In this document: one piece after another, positions 1 to 11,984 of the stretch
Position numbering within the stretch: position 1 is the first letter of the stretch
Layout of the letters: every line of letters starts with the position of its first letter
NCBI RefSeq assembly: GCF_019279795.1
Contig: NC_056743.1
Coordinates: 1,780,716,966 to 1,780,780,965, forward strand
Reading direction: 5' to 3'
DNA length: 64,000 bases
Source of the DNA: Protopterus annectens
Lineage: Eukaryota > Chordata > Ceratodontiformes > Protopteridae
Notes under the pieces: generated by a model
Told to the model about the DNA's origin: nothing
Seen by the model: the letters and a program-made list of their open reading frames with translations, nothing else
Databases searched by the model: none
Translations under genes and position numbers: made by a program

Positions 1-404
1 ATAAACGTGAACAAAGGTTAAAAAATAAGAACTTATTTAAATATTACTCTTATAAAATTACAAAGTTGCTTAAATAGCAGGATTTCTGTTGCTGTGAATT
101 TTCTGAAGGAAATAAAGTCTGAAACTCAAATTAATGTCATTTTTTATTGACTTTAATCCCCAGTGACAAGCAGCAAACCACACATTTTAGAGGTAAGGAA
201 CCAAAAATGAATTAAATATCTGGATATTTTTAACATGTTATATTTTGGATGTAAAATACTTCATCCAACACCATTTACATATACTATAGCAAGTCTGAAA
301 CATTAGATGGAGGAACTATTTTGCATCACAATATATAAAAATATAGTAATAAAAATAATAAGTAAGTAAAACACAACAATTTTACAGAAAGCCCACTCTC
401 AAAG

Positions 405-547
405 AATAATATTACCCCCACCAGTGAGTGTTACTGTGTAAATAATGCCCTTTCGGGGGTGTAGAGGCCCTTTGCCTGCAAGACTGGGCCCCATAACACC
501 CTTGGACGGGTGTTATTTACACAGCAACACACCCTGTTGGGCATTAT
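405..547. mobile_element. Short foldback (MITE-like) element
   Basis: Two arms, 428-450 and 508-530, are reverse complements at 20 of 23 positions. The similarity continues inward (GGGTGT..GGCCC against GGGCCCC..AACACCC) and weakly outward, so about 140 bp can fold into one long hairpin. There is no coding capacity. The design fits a non-autonomous foldback DNA transposon. The rest of 1-925 is AT-rich DNA in which I see nothing else. Confidence 0.55.
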
Positions 548-928
548 TGCTTGATTTACAAATTAGACCTTCATTGTATGAATAATGTAGATAAACATTT
601 GCAATTTACAATGATACATTTAAACATTTCTGCAGCACAGTCATTTACTCTGAATACAAACAGAAAAAAACATTCGTCTTCAGTACTCATTATATCTTAT
701 AAGAGTGCATTGATATATTTGATAATATAGTCTGGTATGACAGTATATTATCAAAAGAATCCTTTGCTTTTCAAATACTATGCTGTATTTTCATTGCTTA
801 TTTTGGTATAGTGGCTTGAAGTATCTTATTCTGTAGAAACACTTGAGGAAAAACCGTCATTTTAAGCAAGCGCTACAAACTGCTATCAGAATAGATCTAT
901 GTAGTGTGCATGGAGGAATGTAACAACT

Positions 929-1925
929 GATCATAGGATCATAGTATCATAGGAAGTTACTAGGCTATTGGCCATGAGGCCCTTATAAGCCTAGCCAAGA
1001 GTTTAGCCCATGCATAGACAAATCAGCATCTGATGCCCCTGTCCAGCAGGGACACGGGTGGAATCCCAAGGATGTATTTTCTATTTCCCATCCAGTTATC
1101 CAGATTGCGCTTAAAAAGGGGTAAAGAGATAGTCTACTTGACGTGGAGAGGGAGTCTATTCCAAAGATGGGGGAGTCTCTGGGACATAAATCTGTCCCAC
1201 CAGCAAGTCTTATTGATATTACAGACCAGGTTGAGGCTGTGTGTGCAGGTTAATCGAGTGGAGCTTGACTTGTGGATATTCAGCAGTCCCATCAAGACGG
1301 GGTCTGAGATCACCTTGTGTGCCAGACAGAGGTCATCTCTGAGGAGTCTGTATGAAACAGAGTAGAGGGATAGGACTTTTAGCCTGTCTGTGTATGGTAG
1401 ATTTTTGAGGACCTGGATTCTCCTGGTGAGGAACCTTTGTGGCCTCTCCAGCTGCTGCACGTGCTTTGTGAGGTACATGTCAAATGGAGCATTGTACTCA
1501 ATAATGGGCCTTATAAGGGAAGAATACAGGGATATTATGACCTCCTTGTCCCTGGATGAGATACCCTTACTTATGAGGTGGGCCATGTAGAAAGCTTTCT
1601 GTACAATGGAAGCAACATGGTGGTCAAAAGTCAGGCTGCTATCAATCTTCGTACACAAATCCCTCATGACTGACTGCATGCATTGAACATTGTTATTAAT
1701 GTGATAATTTGTGGGGACATCTCTCTCTCCAAAGGGGATGATGATGCATTTTTTGTATTCAGCTTGAGGCCATGTTTCTGGCACCAGTCAATTGTTTGGG
1801 TGAGACCCTCTTGGAGGATGTCCATGTCACTAGGGGAATTGATGACAGCTCCCAACTTGCAGTCATCTGCAAACTTGGTCAGGCATAGCCCACTGGTTTG
1901 GCCTGTACCTCAGAAAACATTCCAA
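929..1925 (-). mobile_element. CR1-type LINE, 5'-truncated copy 1 (ORF2 C-terminus and 3' end)
   Basis: The minus strand carries the C-terminal third of a CR1 ORF2, readable from 1784 to 1134 (about 216 codons) with the family string IIEYNAPF followed by a KHVQQLERPQRF-like block. The same block occurs in the other CR1 copies of this window. The reverse transcriptase catalytic core is missing because the copy is truncated at about 1925. The 3' end near 929-955 consists of octamer-like units (ATGATCCT/ATGATACT on the minus strand), a CR1-type terminus. It belongs to the same tail subfamily as the copies at 7.5, 11.9 and 61 kb. Segments upstream of 1784 are frameshifted. Confidence 0.85.
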
Positions 1926-2533
1926 CCTCTGCTGCATTAGTCCTTCTCTTTCATTACCATCTAAGAGTTATAAATCAGTATAGAAAGATGCAGCCATAGC
2001 AGTAAATGAGGTAGATGCTTCAAATCATTTTTTTGTTTTTATTTTGTAAGTTTTATTAGCTGATAACTTTTTAAAGGTACATTCTCTGCAGCCACAAACC
2101 AAAAATTCCCAACATATCAATATACCAGATCCCTCATCAACAGACATGGTGAAATTTCCCTGAATAGTACCTAACATCAAATAACATTGTTATGTTGTGT
2201 ACTTTGGAAATGGGAGCTTTACAGAGTTCAGTATTGGTAAACATTCTATGTGCATGCATTAGTTTTGCTCTCTACAGTGCTTACTGTTGATAAAATGTTC
2301 ACGGATTTCTTTGTTCCTTCCATACAGTACATTTACTTCAAGCTTTATGGTATAACTCAGTCAATCATTCCAGCTCAGCTAAACCTTCTATGGATATAAA
2401 CAAATGCTGTTCCAAAGGACTAGTGTATTTCCAAAGGGTTGGATCCTTTATATACATAAAATAGTAATGTTAAAAGTGAATTAAAAGAATGAAAGTCTTA
2501 TAGATACACCAATTAATAATTTGTGACAATAAT

Positions 2534-3180
2534 TTGGCCAGCAATATGTGTCTCTTCCATTGTGTACCACACTACGCTGAGGTACTGGGTGCCATAGACT
2601 GCACTCATGGTGAAGAGAGTAGCATCTACATCAACTGCAAAGGGTATCACTCCATCAACTGCCAGGTCATGTGCAATTCCAAGGGCATTATCATGAATGT
2701 GTGTACCAGCAGCCATGGCAGTTATCACGACTCCCACATCTGGCATATATCACAGCTGTATTAGACATTTGCCATGGGGGACATCATGTATGGCCATCTA
2801 CTGGAGGATGCTGGTGATGCACTGGAACTAAGGATGATGACACCCATCAGAAATGCACACACACATACCAAAGAATGCCATAATGAGCCACATGCGCAAA
2901 CTAGGATCATCATAGAGTGTGTGTGTGTTTGGGCTGCTCAAGTCATGGTTCTGGTGCCTCGATATATCTGGTGGATCCCTGCAGTACTCTCCAGCCACAT
3001 GTGCACACATGTTCACAGTATGTGCCATGCTACACAATATGATCCTTGAGAAACAGCTGCAGCAGGAACATCACATGGAAGGGGCACACAGCCCCCCATC
3101 AGTGCCAAGGTCCCCACAGCCACAGGGGGAATCAGAGGGGGAACCTCCCTCACCCTGTCCCTGTAGGCAGATGTAGCCAT
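2534..3180 (+). pseudogene. PIF/Harbinger (HARBI1-like) transposase relic, copy A
   Basis: The frame shows the Harbinger nuclease core: VLGAIDCTH, then KGYHSINCQV, then YHDSHIW, then MTPIRN, HAQTRIIIEC and a C-terminal LHNMIL. The three expected DDE residues are all present: Asp at 2597-2599, Asp at 2729-2731 and Glu at 2915-2917. A stop lies near 2762 in the same frame. After the Glu codon the frame shifts by one in a GT run (about 2918-2928), and the reading continues as FGLLKSWFWCL in the frame of 2919-3176. The N-terminal part upstream of 2534 is not recognisable. In this family the protein is a DDE nuclease that usually needs a Myb-like partner. This copy is not functional. Confidence 0.85.
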
Positions 3181-5365
3181 GTCCAGTATGCCATGGCCTT
3201 GGCAAAGAGGCAATGCATAGCACATGCACTGACATCTTAGGGACCTAGGGACTGACAACTCACTCCGACTCACATAAATACTAATAAGGATGCCAGCCAC
3301 AACAGACAACCTGTACCTTAACATGTATTGGCTGTGTACTGCATGCATCTGACAGAGTCAGCCCTGAAGCACCATTATATCAATTGCTGCATGCACAAGG
3401 TAAATCACTCTTCATTACAACAAATGTATGGGGTACTACACTATAGTAGACAGGTATAGACCTCCCGCATGTATGTAAGGGAATAGAGTGGGCTACTGGC
3501 ATAGCTGCAGACAATTGACAACTATATGGGAGAACAGGAACTCTCTGCCCAATACTGACAGCCCCATAATATGCAGTAGGCCCCAAGCCAGCAAAATCCA
3601 CTGCACTATGCAAGGGAATTGCAAACAGTGAGTTTATAGGACAGATGCTTGACTGTCAATGCTAGAGTCCCCTACCCCCAACAGACCTGTGTTCCCATAC
3701 AACTGCAGTAACATTAGTGTTAGCACGGTAATAGCAGCAGACCACACAATCCCAGGGCTGTCCCAATCAACCTGGTGGCATGTTCCATTTCCATAATATA
3801 CAGGGGTCGATGTGCTATGTATGTCTGTGGTTAATAGTATCAGGAATTAAACTGCACTGTTTGGTGGCTGTTGTGACTTAGTGGGCTAAGTACATTACAA
3901 CGGTTGATGGTGCTCATGGTTTAAGACTAGCTGCACCTACTATTTTGCATGAGAGCTATATCTATGGTAGGAGTACTACAGACTGTCCATATGTCATTAT
4001 TTGTTACTGTAAAAAAGCTGGACAAAGCCAGAGACAATGGAGGGACAGGGGTCCACAGATATGGACAGTACACACCTCTGAATAACCTAGATGGTGGCTA
4101 CTAGAACAGCAGGTTGTATCAACTCAGAGTAGCACCGGCATGTAAAGACCATCAAGGAACTGTGTCAGTACTTACAACAAGTCAGTGGGCACCATCATAC
4201 CCCTCAAATGTACAGAGTGTCTCAATGTCCACATTTTTTGCCTCATATTTATGGTCCATTTTCATAACATTGCATTTCCTGGTAAACTAGTGTCAAATCA
4301 ATAAAGGTTGATGTGAGAAAATAATGACAGACAGTTGAGATGCATACTTCATACCCATCAGAACATTCATGCTAATATAAAACCTGTTATTCTACCAACT
4401 GTCTAAGTTTGTAAGAGCAATATTAAAAACTTGTTGCTATGTCTGTGCCTGTGTCTGTGTCCCACTTTTATATATGGCTTTGTCCAGATTTCTGGCTGTA
4501 AGAGGTTGAGAGGTATGGGCACCATGTAGCCTTACAATAACAATACAACACAAACCATCTGAGGACCAGCGCAGGCATACGGGGCACAAGACTGAACATC
4601 CTGCAAAACAGGTACAGCCAGAGGTGTGAAGTCTGTAACCCTGTGTATGGTGTTACATCACATTCACAAGTCACAGCATGCCTACAACTACATAGACCTG
4701 CAACTGTGGAGAAAGCCAGGAACTGGAGCAGGGCAGGACAAAGGTCCACATATAAGGAGAAGGAGGAACTACTGGCCAGAAAAATGTAGAAAGTGCAGAA
4801 TAGAACAGTTTGTGCAGTAGCATGGGTTCCCGGCAATGTATGGAGTCAGTAACCTAAATGTCTGTCAGAGGTTCCTCACATCAATCTATAATGATCTGCC
4901 ACTGATGTTATCAGGAAATCACATTGCTATGTAAAATGTACGAGACATATGATGCAAAACCCTGTTCAGTCTAATACGCTCAGTACACACCCTAGATATG
5001 AGTCAGGTATTATGGACAACACGCAGCCAGGAAATCCCTTGGTCATCATATCAGGGAGGTGCTTGACTCTTTAATCAGGTGCAGCAGCCAATCAGCTGTA
5101 GAACACAAAATCCCAGACTGGAGTACAAGTAGGGCTGACCTGGAATCCCCTTGTAAGTACCGATGGTCACACTGGGCATGCTGCTGCACTTAACTAATTT
5201 CAGTCCATGTCTGAAGCCAGATCTGACTATAAAACTGAGAGGTCCATGTATCTCTGTGCACACAGACAGCTATGTATACCTAATTGTCTCTCCCTATCTC
5301 CATCAGATATGATTGCCCTTATCTATCAGTATGTGGCACATAAAAGATATATGTGGATCTGTAGA
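3181..5365. other. Gene-less interval with one possible tRNA-like SINE scrap
   Basis: I see no convincing coding sequence. Around 3868-3935 a short segment has a box-A-like stretch (CTTAGTGGGCTAAG) followed by a box-B-like GGTTTAAGACT. It resembles the two tRNA-like units at 22.4-22.7 kb and may be an old tRNA-derived SINE head. The rest is anonymous. Confidence 0.3.
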
Positions 5366-5369
5366 GTTT

Positions 5370-5568
<199 letters not shown>

Positions 5569-5719
5569 GTGAGAGACACACACACACAGAAAGGCATAGA
5601 GTGATGTATTGCTGCACCCACTTGTAGACCAGTTGTAACCAGTGGTGCCTGCAATTAGTATGGGGAGCTGTAGTGTGTAATGGTAGGTAGGTAGTAGTTC
5701 TTATCTCATATCAGCCACC

Positions 5720-7085
5720 TTGTGTGTGTGTGTTTGTGTAGATATGCCACATACAGCAGTATGCACACACCCAACAGGCCTATATCTGTGCAATGGTCAC
5801 TCATTTCATGGCCCTGTGACCAGTGTCCTCCACAACAGTGGCCTCTCTGTCAACAGCTGCTGATGTCATCCACCCCAACAGCAGTGGCAGACATTTTCCA
5901 AATGCTTAAGCTCTATGGTGCATGCGATAAGTACATAGCACAACAGTATATACAACTAGCTAGGTAGTGTGTCTAATCCCTGCAATGGCAACTCAGTGAG
6001 TGTGTGTGTGTAAGTATATCCCCTTGCAGCAGTGTGTATTTTTTGCCTATGTGTGTGCAATGCCAATGCATTTTAAAGCCTGTGCCTACCTGTTAAGTTA
6101 TGACTTACTTTACAGGGCCTGCTGATATCATCCACCCTAGAAGCACAGTTAGACACTTTCCAGACACATAGGCTCTGTGGTGCATGTGATAAGTATGTAG
6201 CACTATCGTATATGCAACTAGATAGGTAGTGGCTCTAATCGCAGTAACTGTAACTCAGTGAGTGTGTGTAAGTATATCTCCTTGCAGCAGTGTCTATGTC
6301 TTGCCTATGTGTGTGCAATGCCAAAATATTTTAAGGCCTGTGTCTATCTGTTAACCCCTCCATTGGCTTACTTTACAGGGCCTGATGATGTAATCTACCT
6401 TAGAAGTACAGTTAGACACTCTCCCAACACATAAACTCTGTGGCTCATGTGATAGGTACATAGCACTATAGCATATACAACCAGTTAGATAGTGGTTCTA
6501 ATCTCAAAACTGGCAACTGTATATGTGTGTGTAAGCTTATCCCCTGCAGTAGTGTGGCCGTCTTGCATGTGCAATAGTTATACCATTTTAAGGGCCTGTT
6601 AACCACCACCATTGGCAATCTATTCATGGCATACTGATGTCATCCACCTTAGAAACACAGTTAGACAATCTTGAAACATAATAGCTCTGTGGCATATCTG
6701 ATAAGTATGCAACACTGTAGTGTATATAATTAGATAGATAGGGGTTCTAATCTAAAACCTGGCAACTTTGTGAGTGTATGTGTGTGTGTATGCATATCCC
6801 TTTGCAACAGTGTGGCTGTCTTTCCTGTGTGTGTGTGTGTGTACAACAGTTATACCATTTTAAGGGCCTGTGCAAACCTGTAAACCCCCCCAATGGCAAC
6901 CTTTGCAGCACCTGCAGATGTCATCCACCTGAATATTAGTGGCAGACACTGCAAAAGTATATAAGCTCCATGGCGCATGCGATATATATGTGGCACTATA
7001 GTATGTACAACTAAACAGGTAGGAATTCCACTATCAACAAGGACAGTTTATGAGTCTGTGTCTGTATAGCCCCTTTCAGAAGTGG
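5720..7085. repeat. Tandem array of about 260-bp units (five copies)
   Basis: A shared anchor (TGATGTCATCCACC and variants) recurs at 5861, 6123, 6386, 6635 and 6916, giving spacings of 262, 263, 249 and 281 bp. Each unit also shares a CTCTGTGGTGCATG-like block, a GATAAGTA..TAGCACTA block, a GTGTGTGTAAG run and a TTTTAAGGCCTGTG block. The units differ by substitutions and small indels, so the array is old. No reading frame is conserved across units. The remaining 7086-7530 holds nothing I recognise. Confidence 0.85.
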
Positions 7086-7534
7086 GATTGTGTTAAGCCC
7101 ATCACCTATCCCACCATGCAAGTTGTAATCCATGTTTGGTTATGTGTATCCTGTGAAAACAACTAAAACAATCCATATGTCCCAAGAGTGTAGGACAACA
7201 AACATCCTACATTTGTGTAGAGAGAAGTCCTGTCCTTTGCACTTGCTGTGGGTATGGTTTGTCTTGGCAACTCTCATGATACTACAAGAAGTGTCCCACA
7301 TTGGCCATTTGATAAGGTGGCAACCCTAGTCTGTATTGCCAATGTATGTGCAATTTGTATACATGTTGAGGCACTTTGAGTAGCTATTGCCCCTAAATAA
7401 CCCACATGTATCAAGGCATGAATGCTAACCACCACCACCCAGATTTGTAGGTAATGACCAAGGCTGTGGTGACTGTAAGCTGTGTGCTGTCTGCCACTGA
7501 CCCACCAAATAATGTTAACACATTCAGTAAGGAC

Positions 7535-8697
7535 ATGGCCCCACTGTTTGTCACATCAACGGAAACCCCCTAAACACACAACCTTTGTTGAGAGACCTGG
7601 GTACTCAGGTTGATAAAAATGTTGCATTCAACCATTATATAGCAGCAGTGGTCAGAGAAGCCTTGTACATGGTTCACCTCATAGGTAAAGGGATTGCATC
7701 CAGAAAAAAGGTGGTCATTACCTCTGTATAGTCTTCGTTCAGTAGACCAATAATTTACTACAACCCCCTGCTTGGTATATACCTATCCAGATATCTGCCC
7801 AAACTGGAAAGGCCATGGTAATCCCCACAAAGGTAATCCATGGCCTCAAATGGGATTCATGCAGATGTTTGAAGGTTCACTTCTTCAAACCCACTTCACC
7901 GAGTCCACTTGTTCGAAGTAGTGAAACTTCGAACATTGACTTTGGCAGTCATACTACAGCATGGAATGGGAATATTCCCTTTTCCCCACTGTAGTGTGAT
8001 CTTGGAGTTGGCATATTTAAGTAGGGGGTGTGGGGGATGCAGGGGGGCTTGCCCCCCCTACAAAATCATGTTTTAGTTTGTTTTTGTTTTGGGGGGGTCG
8101 CCTGGGGAACTAAACTTCAGTGAAAGTGCACTTTCATTGAAGTGAACCTTCTCTGAAGTGTAAGTCTCCTGCTCTATTTTGAAGAAGTTTTCTTTCAATG
8201 TAGAGCAGTAGACCCCTTCAAACACCTGTCCCATGCAGACAGGCTTGAATCAGTAGTGCTCCACTTGGTGTCAGACAGGTTGCCCAGAGGTGGGCTGTGT
8301 CACATCTACCAGGCAATGTTGGACCCTGCCCTTCAACAGCTGCCCCATATATCTGATTTTAACTCCTTGCACAATACCAGAATGACAGGCCTGAATCTGA
8401 TATGCAATATCAACATAACCTGCTGGAAAGACAGGTTTATCTCCCAGAGGCTGCTCTGTCTCAGGAATGCACTTCCCATACATGTCAAACAGAGTACCAT
8501 GCAAACCCTCTTCAAGCGCAACCCTGATGAGTGGATGGGAAACCACAAATATGTCCAAGGTTTCCCACCTGTGTCACTCAATGACAGGGGCAACAGGTGC
8601 TGATTGATGATTCTGTTGGGGATAAACTAATGGCTAGGCTTGTAAGGAACCCAGGCTATCTAGTAACCTTCTATGATCCTATGAACCTATGATCCTA
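7535..8697 (+). mobile_element. CR1-type LINE, truncated copy 2, split by an insertion
   Basis: Plus-strand ORF2 C-terminal coding begins near 7540 with a degraded NYHI-like stretch, then RDLGTQVDK, HLIGKGIASRKK and LERPW. It is interrupted by foreign DNA at about 7850-8214. Coding resumes as ADRL and continues through NLICNINITCWKDRFISQRL to the end of the ORF near 8600. The 3' terminus at 8668-8697 consists of ATGATCCT/ATGAACCT units. The reverse transcriptase core is absent. The copy carries several stops and frameshifts. Confidence 0.85.
7850..8215. mobile_element. Palindrome-rich non-autonomous DNA element nested in CR1 copy 2
   Basis: The insertion interrupts CR1 coding sequence: CR1 homology ends at CCTCAAA and resumes at CACCTGTCC after TTCAAA. 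TCAAA on both sides is a plausible 5-bp target duplication. Inside, GAAGGTTCACTTC (7871-7883) is matched by its exact reverse complement at 8139-8151, and GTTCGAAG/CTTCGAAC forms another inverted pair. There is no coding capacity and a G-rich centre. This fits a MITE; the superfamily is not determined. Confidence 0.65.
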
Positions 8698-9437
8698 CTG
8701 ACCTCCCAGGTGACATGTATCAAGAGTAGCATGCTGTGTCAAGGAGTATGCATGCAAAATTATGCTTTCTGCCCGTATTGTGCCTGACACACTCTTGTAC
8801 ACATATGCACGTAGGTAACCATGCACATATACAGCCGTACCTTAGAGAAGTCACATTTCTGCATTGCCACAATGCCACCCTGAGCCGCTGTATTGGCACC
8901 AGGTCCCCACGGCATAGACACATAGACACCTGGAACAGAAACATAAAAAGGTCTGGGAGACAACACTCATTCAGCAATACTAACACCCTTGCAAAATCAT
9001 GGAACAAAGGTACATACACTTTGATGTGTACTCATGACACATGCCAGCAGACAACACCTTGCAGGGCATAACGCTACTGCACTATAAACTGTCATTAACT
9101 GTAGTATAGTCACCCAGTGCATCAGACGCATATTTGCATGTCCCTGCATCGATGGTATGTATGACAGGGATGTGGCACAGGTATCATCACATGCACAGGG
9201 TGTGGTGTGGGGTTGCCAAAGTCCTAGGCTGTGCCACACAGTTGACATCATGTGTGTGTGTGTGTGTCTGGAGCGGTGCTGGTCAACTGGGCCATGGAGA
9301 TGAGCTGTGTTTGTCCAGTGGTGACCTGCATGTGACAGTGATGTGTGACTGTGTGCACGTACACAGTCAAACCACTTTCTAGCCCTACACAAGGGTATGT
9401 TGAACAGATATGGACCGTACATGGCAGAATGTACAGC

Positions 9438-10420
9438 TCACCATCTCTGGTCATGAACATGAGAACTGGCTCTGTCAGGAGTGGCACTGGCACCACCATG
9501 CCCAGGGTCATATGTGATACTACTTGCTGACAGTGACTGGTGTCTGCCAGGTCCATGTCCCTCACTGGACTGCCCATGACTATGTCCCCATGGCCTGCCA
9601 CTTTGTGGTGTAGACAGCACCACCCCTTCAATAGTGCTGGTAGTACTGACACTACTGGAGTGTGACTGTGCATGGCCATGTGGTCTCTCAGCTGATGTTA
9701 TTGCTGACCTACATCCATGTGTCTGATGCCCTACTCTCACCACATTTGCAGGCACAGATATTGCACAGTTAAGGAGTGACAATATCTCAGCCCACTGTTT
9801 GCCCACTACATCAGCGAAATGATATAAGGCATCACCAATACAGTGGATGGAGTCATGGATGCCAGGCAGTGATATACACATGATCCTGAGCATCCATCTG
9901 GTGTTGTGTTCAGAATGTGCCTGTGCCTCCATGATGGACCAAAGCATGCATCGGGTGACACATAATGTGACTTCTCTGACAGGTGATTAATGGGCAGCAG
10001 TGCTCCTTTGAGCACCCCTGACAATCTGCCTATGTGGGACCTCACCAGCTGTCTGGCTATGGCTAGTGTCTACAATCACAGATGCCATAGCCACAACACT
10101 CTCCTGTTCAATGACACCACCCTCTGACTGTCCAATATCTGTGGCCACAGGGGACTGGGTATGTGTGGGCATACTGACTGTGTGCGGGGACATTGGGGGA
10201 TGAAGTGGGATGTCAACCCATGGGACATATCCAGCCCCCAACAATCCCATCTGTTCCTAACTATGGCCACCATCATCATCAGAATCCAATAAGACACTGA
10301 CATCAGGTTGTGAGAGGCACAAACTCCAACTCCCATGGTCACCTGTGAGGAGGAAGACAACATGACTACATTAATTCCTGCACTATTATGTCTGCTGATC
10401 CACACACACATACAGGTGAG
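9438..10420 (-). pseudogene. Degenerate coding region, possible C-terminal part of a Harbinger Myb-like protein
   Basis: Minus-strand frames at 10250-9987 and 9947-9438 (169 codons) look protein-like. An acidic LLDSDDDGG stretch lies near 10290, then a Thr/Pro-rich segment, then an amphipathic stretch (EHNTRWMLRIM.. HFADVVGKQW) and a Ser/Gly/His-rich tail (QSSEGHGPGRHQ). Just upstream at about 10345-10365 the minus strand reads TTGTCTTCCTCCTCACAG, a good splice-acceptor-like pyrimidine tract plus AG. The order (acidic, helical, low-complexity tail) resembles Myb-like second proteins of Harbinger elements, but no diagnostic motif is present, so the identity is inferred from the neighbouring frame at 11.1-11.6 kb. 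Confidence 0.35.
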
Positions 10421-11127
10421 GTGCCACAAATGCATTCTACAAACCACACCTTATTACTGATCCCATGCACAATACACAAGCAGACCACAACAGACAAGAC
10501 CGGCCCTTAATAACATGCAGTGCAGCTATGTCCTGTTAATGTTGCCAGTACTATACACTGAGATAAGCGATATGACAGTGTATGTGTTGGACCTTCACCT
10601 AAAACACAGTGCACCCATTTCTGCCATACTAATGCCTCCCTTTATAGTAGACTGCCTAGACCTTCACAAAAATATGTTCAAATATGTTACAGCTCCTGCA
10701 AATATACTACTGTGATTATCAATGTAATGCACTGCAGTGAACCCCTCCACAACTGAACATACAAGTATTGCAATATGGCTAAGCTTAACAGTTATGCCCA
10801 CAGCAAACTGGCATCCCTTAACATGCCCAGTGTATAGATAAGCCATAACAAAACAGTTTACACTCACCAGCTACAGGAAGATGGAGTCTGGCCACACCAG
10901 AGATATCTATGGAACTGTGGGGGAGAGGTATCATCAGCAGACACAAATGTGGCATTGGTAGAGGATAATATGTGCATATATCAACATGTACAGCATGAAC
11001 TGTGATACTGCCCACATTGCTGACATTCACACTATGTGTGCACACATGTGTATTACAACCCCCTCCCCCCAAATGCACATTGACCTGACATCCATGTACA
11101 GGTATGCAGAGGCTGCTTCTACAACTG

Positions 11128-11560
11128 CTACAGTATTAAAGTGATGACAACAGGAGGATTATCTCGGCACTCTTCCACTGTGGAAGCTGTGCCACCCACA
11201 TCCACAACATATGGGGTGATGGTTCTTTGTAAGCTGGTGGCCGAACTCAGGTTTACCAGGAACTCCTCTGTTTCTGAGAGTGGTTGTTGTGTTGCAGGCT
11301 CTCCACCAGTGCCAGCATGGTCTCTGGCCACAGCTGCATCCCTTTGCCATGCATTATTTATCATATCGGTGGCCTCGTGTCAGACCTGCTCATAGCTCCT
11401 TTCCTGTAGCTCAATGTAATTTACAGATACCACTAGGTCTGCACACAGTGCAGCACATTGTTCCTAATTATGGTGACTCTTTGACAGCAGGATCTGGTGA
11501 TGGAGTCTCAGTTCGTCAAGTATGGCATCATTCTATGCTGCTGAAAATAGTGGGTTTCTA
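11128..11560 (-). pseudogene. Myb/SANT-like fragment, possible second protein of a Harbinger element
   Basis: The minus strand reads a helix-rich segment ending YIELQERSYEQV, a stop, HEATDMINNAWQRDAAVARD, then HAGTGGEP and QPLSETEEFLVNL. The pattern (aromatic/charged helix, a QV.HE..D recognition-like helix, a GTGG linker, then a Pro/Glu-rich PLS.TEE segment) is what I know from Myb/SANT-like proteins encoded by Harbinger transposons. There are at least two in-frame stops upstream of 11364. Its strand is opposite to the transposase relic at 2.5-3.2 kb. Confidence 0.42.
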
Positions 11561-11984
11561 CATCTGTACATCACTCCTGAAAGACAAGAAGAGGGGATCA
11601 CATCACAGGACCACATACATTGCTCTCTGTTATGTGCACACCCTGTACATCTGCATTTGCTAGCACTATCCTTCGCTAACTACCACATCATACCCCACCA
11701 TCTGTCACCACAGTATGTATGTGGCTATCAGCATTATAGTGGCAATACATCATGCATTACCCTCCTGATCTTGCAGTTTCCTGCTACTTGCTGCATGTTC
11801 TGGTGTTCAACTGCATCTTTTTGGTTGCACCTATTACTGCTTGTTTATAGCCTGTCTACATTGTAAGCAGTAGTGTCAGCCTCCTACTTTTGTTTTAAAC
11901 ACCTAGGCTGTAGGCCAACCCCTTAGGTTTCCCTGGCCTTCCTCCCTCAGATTCTGGAAAATATGGCTTGACAGTCTGGTTGAT

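Noticed and set aside
4468-4836. 122-codon Cys-rich frame on the minus strand
   Set aside because: No family pattern, no supporting neighbour, biased composition.
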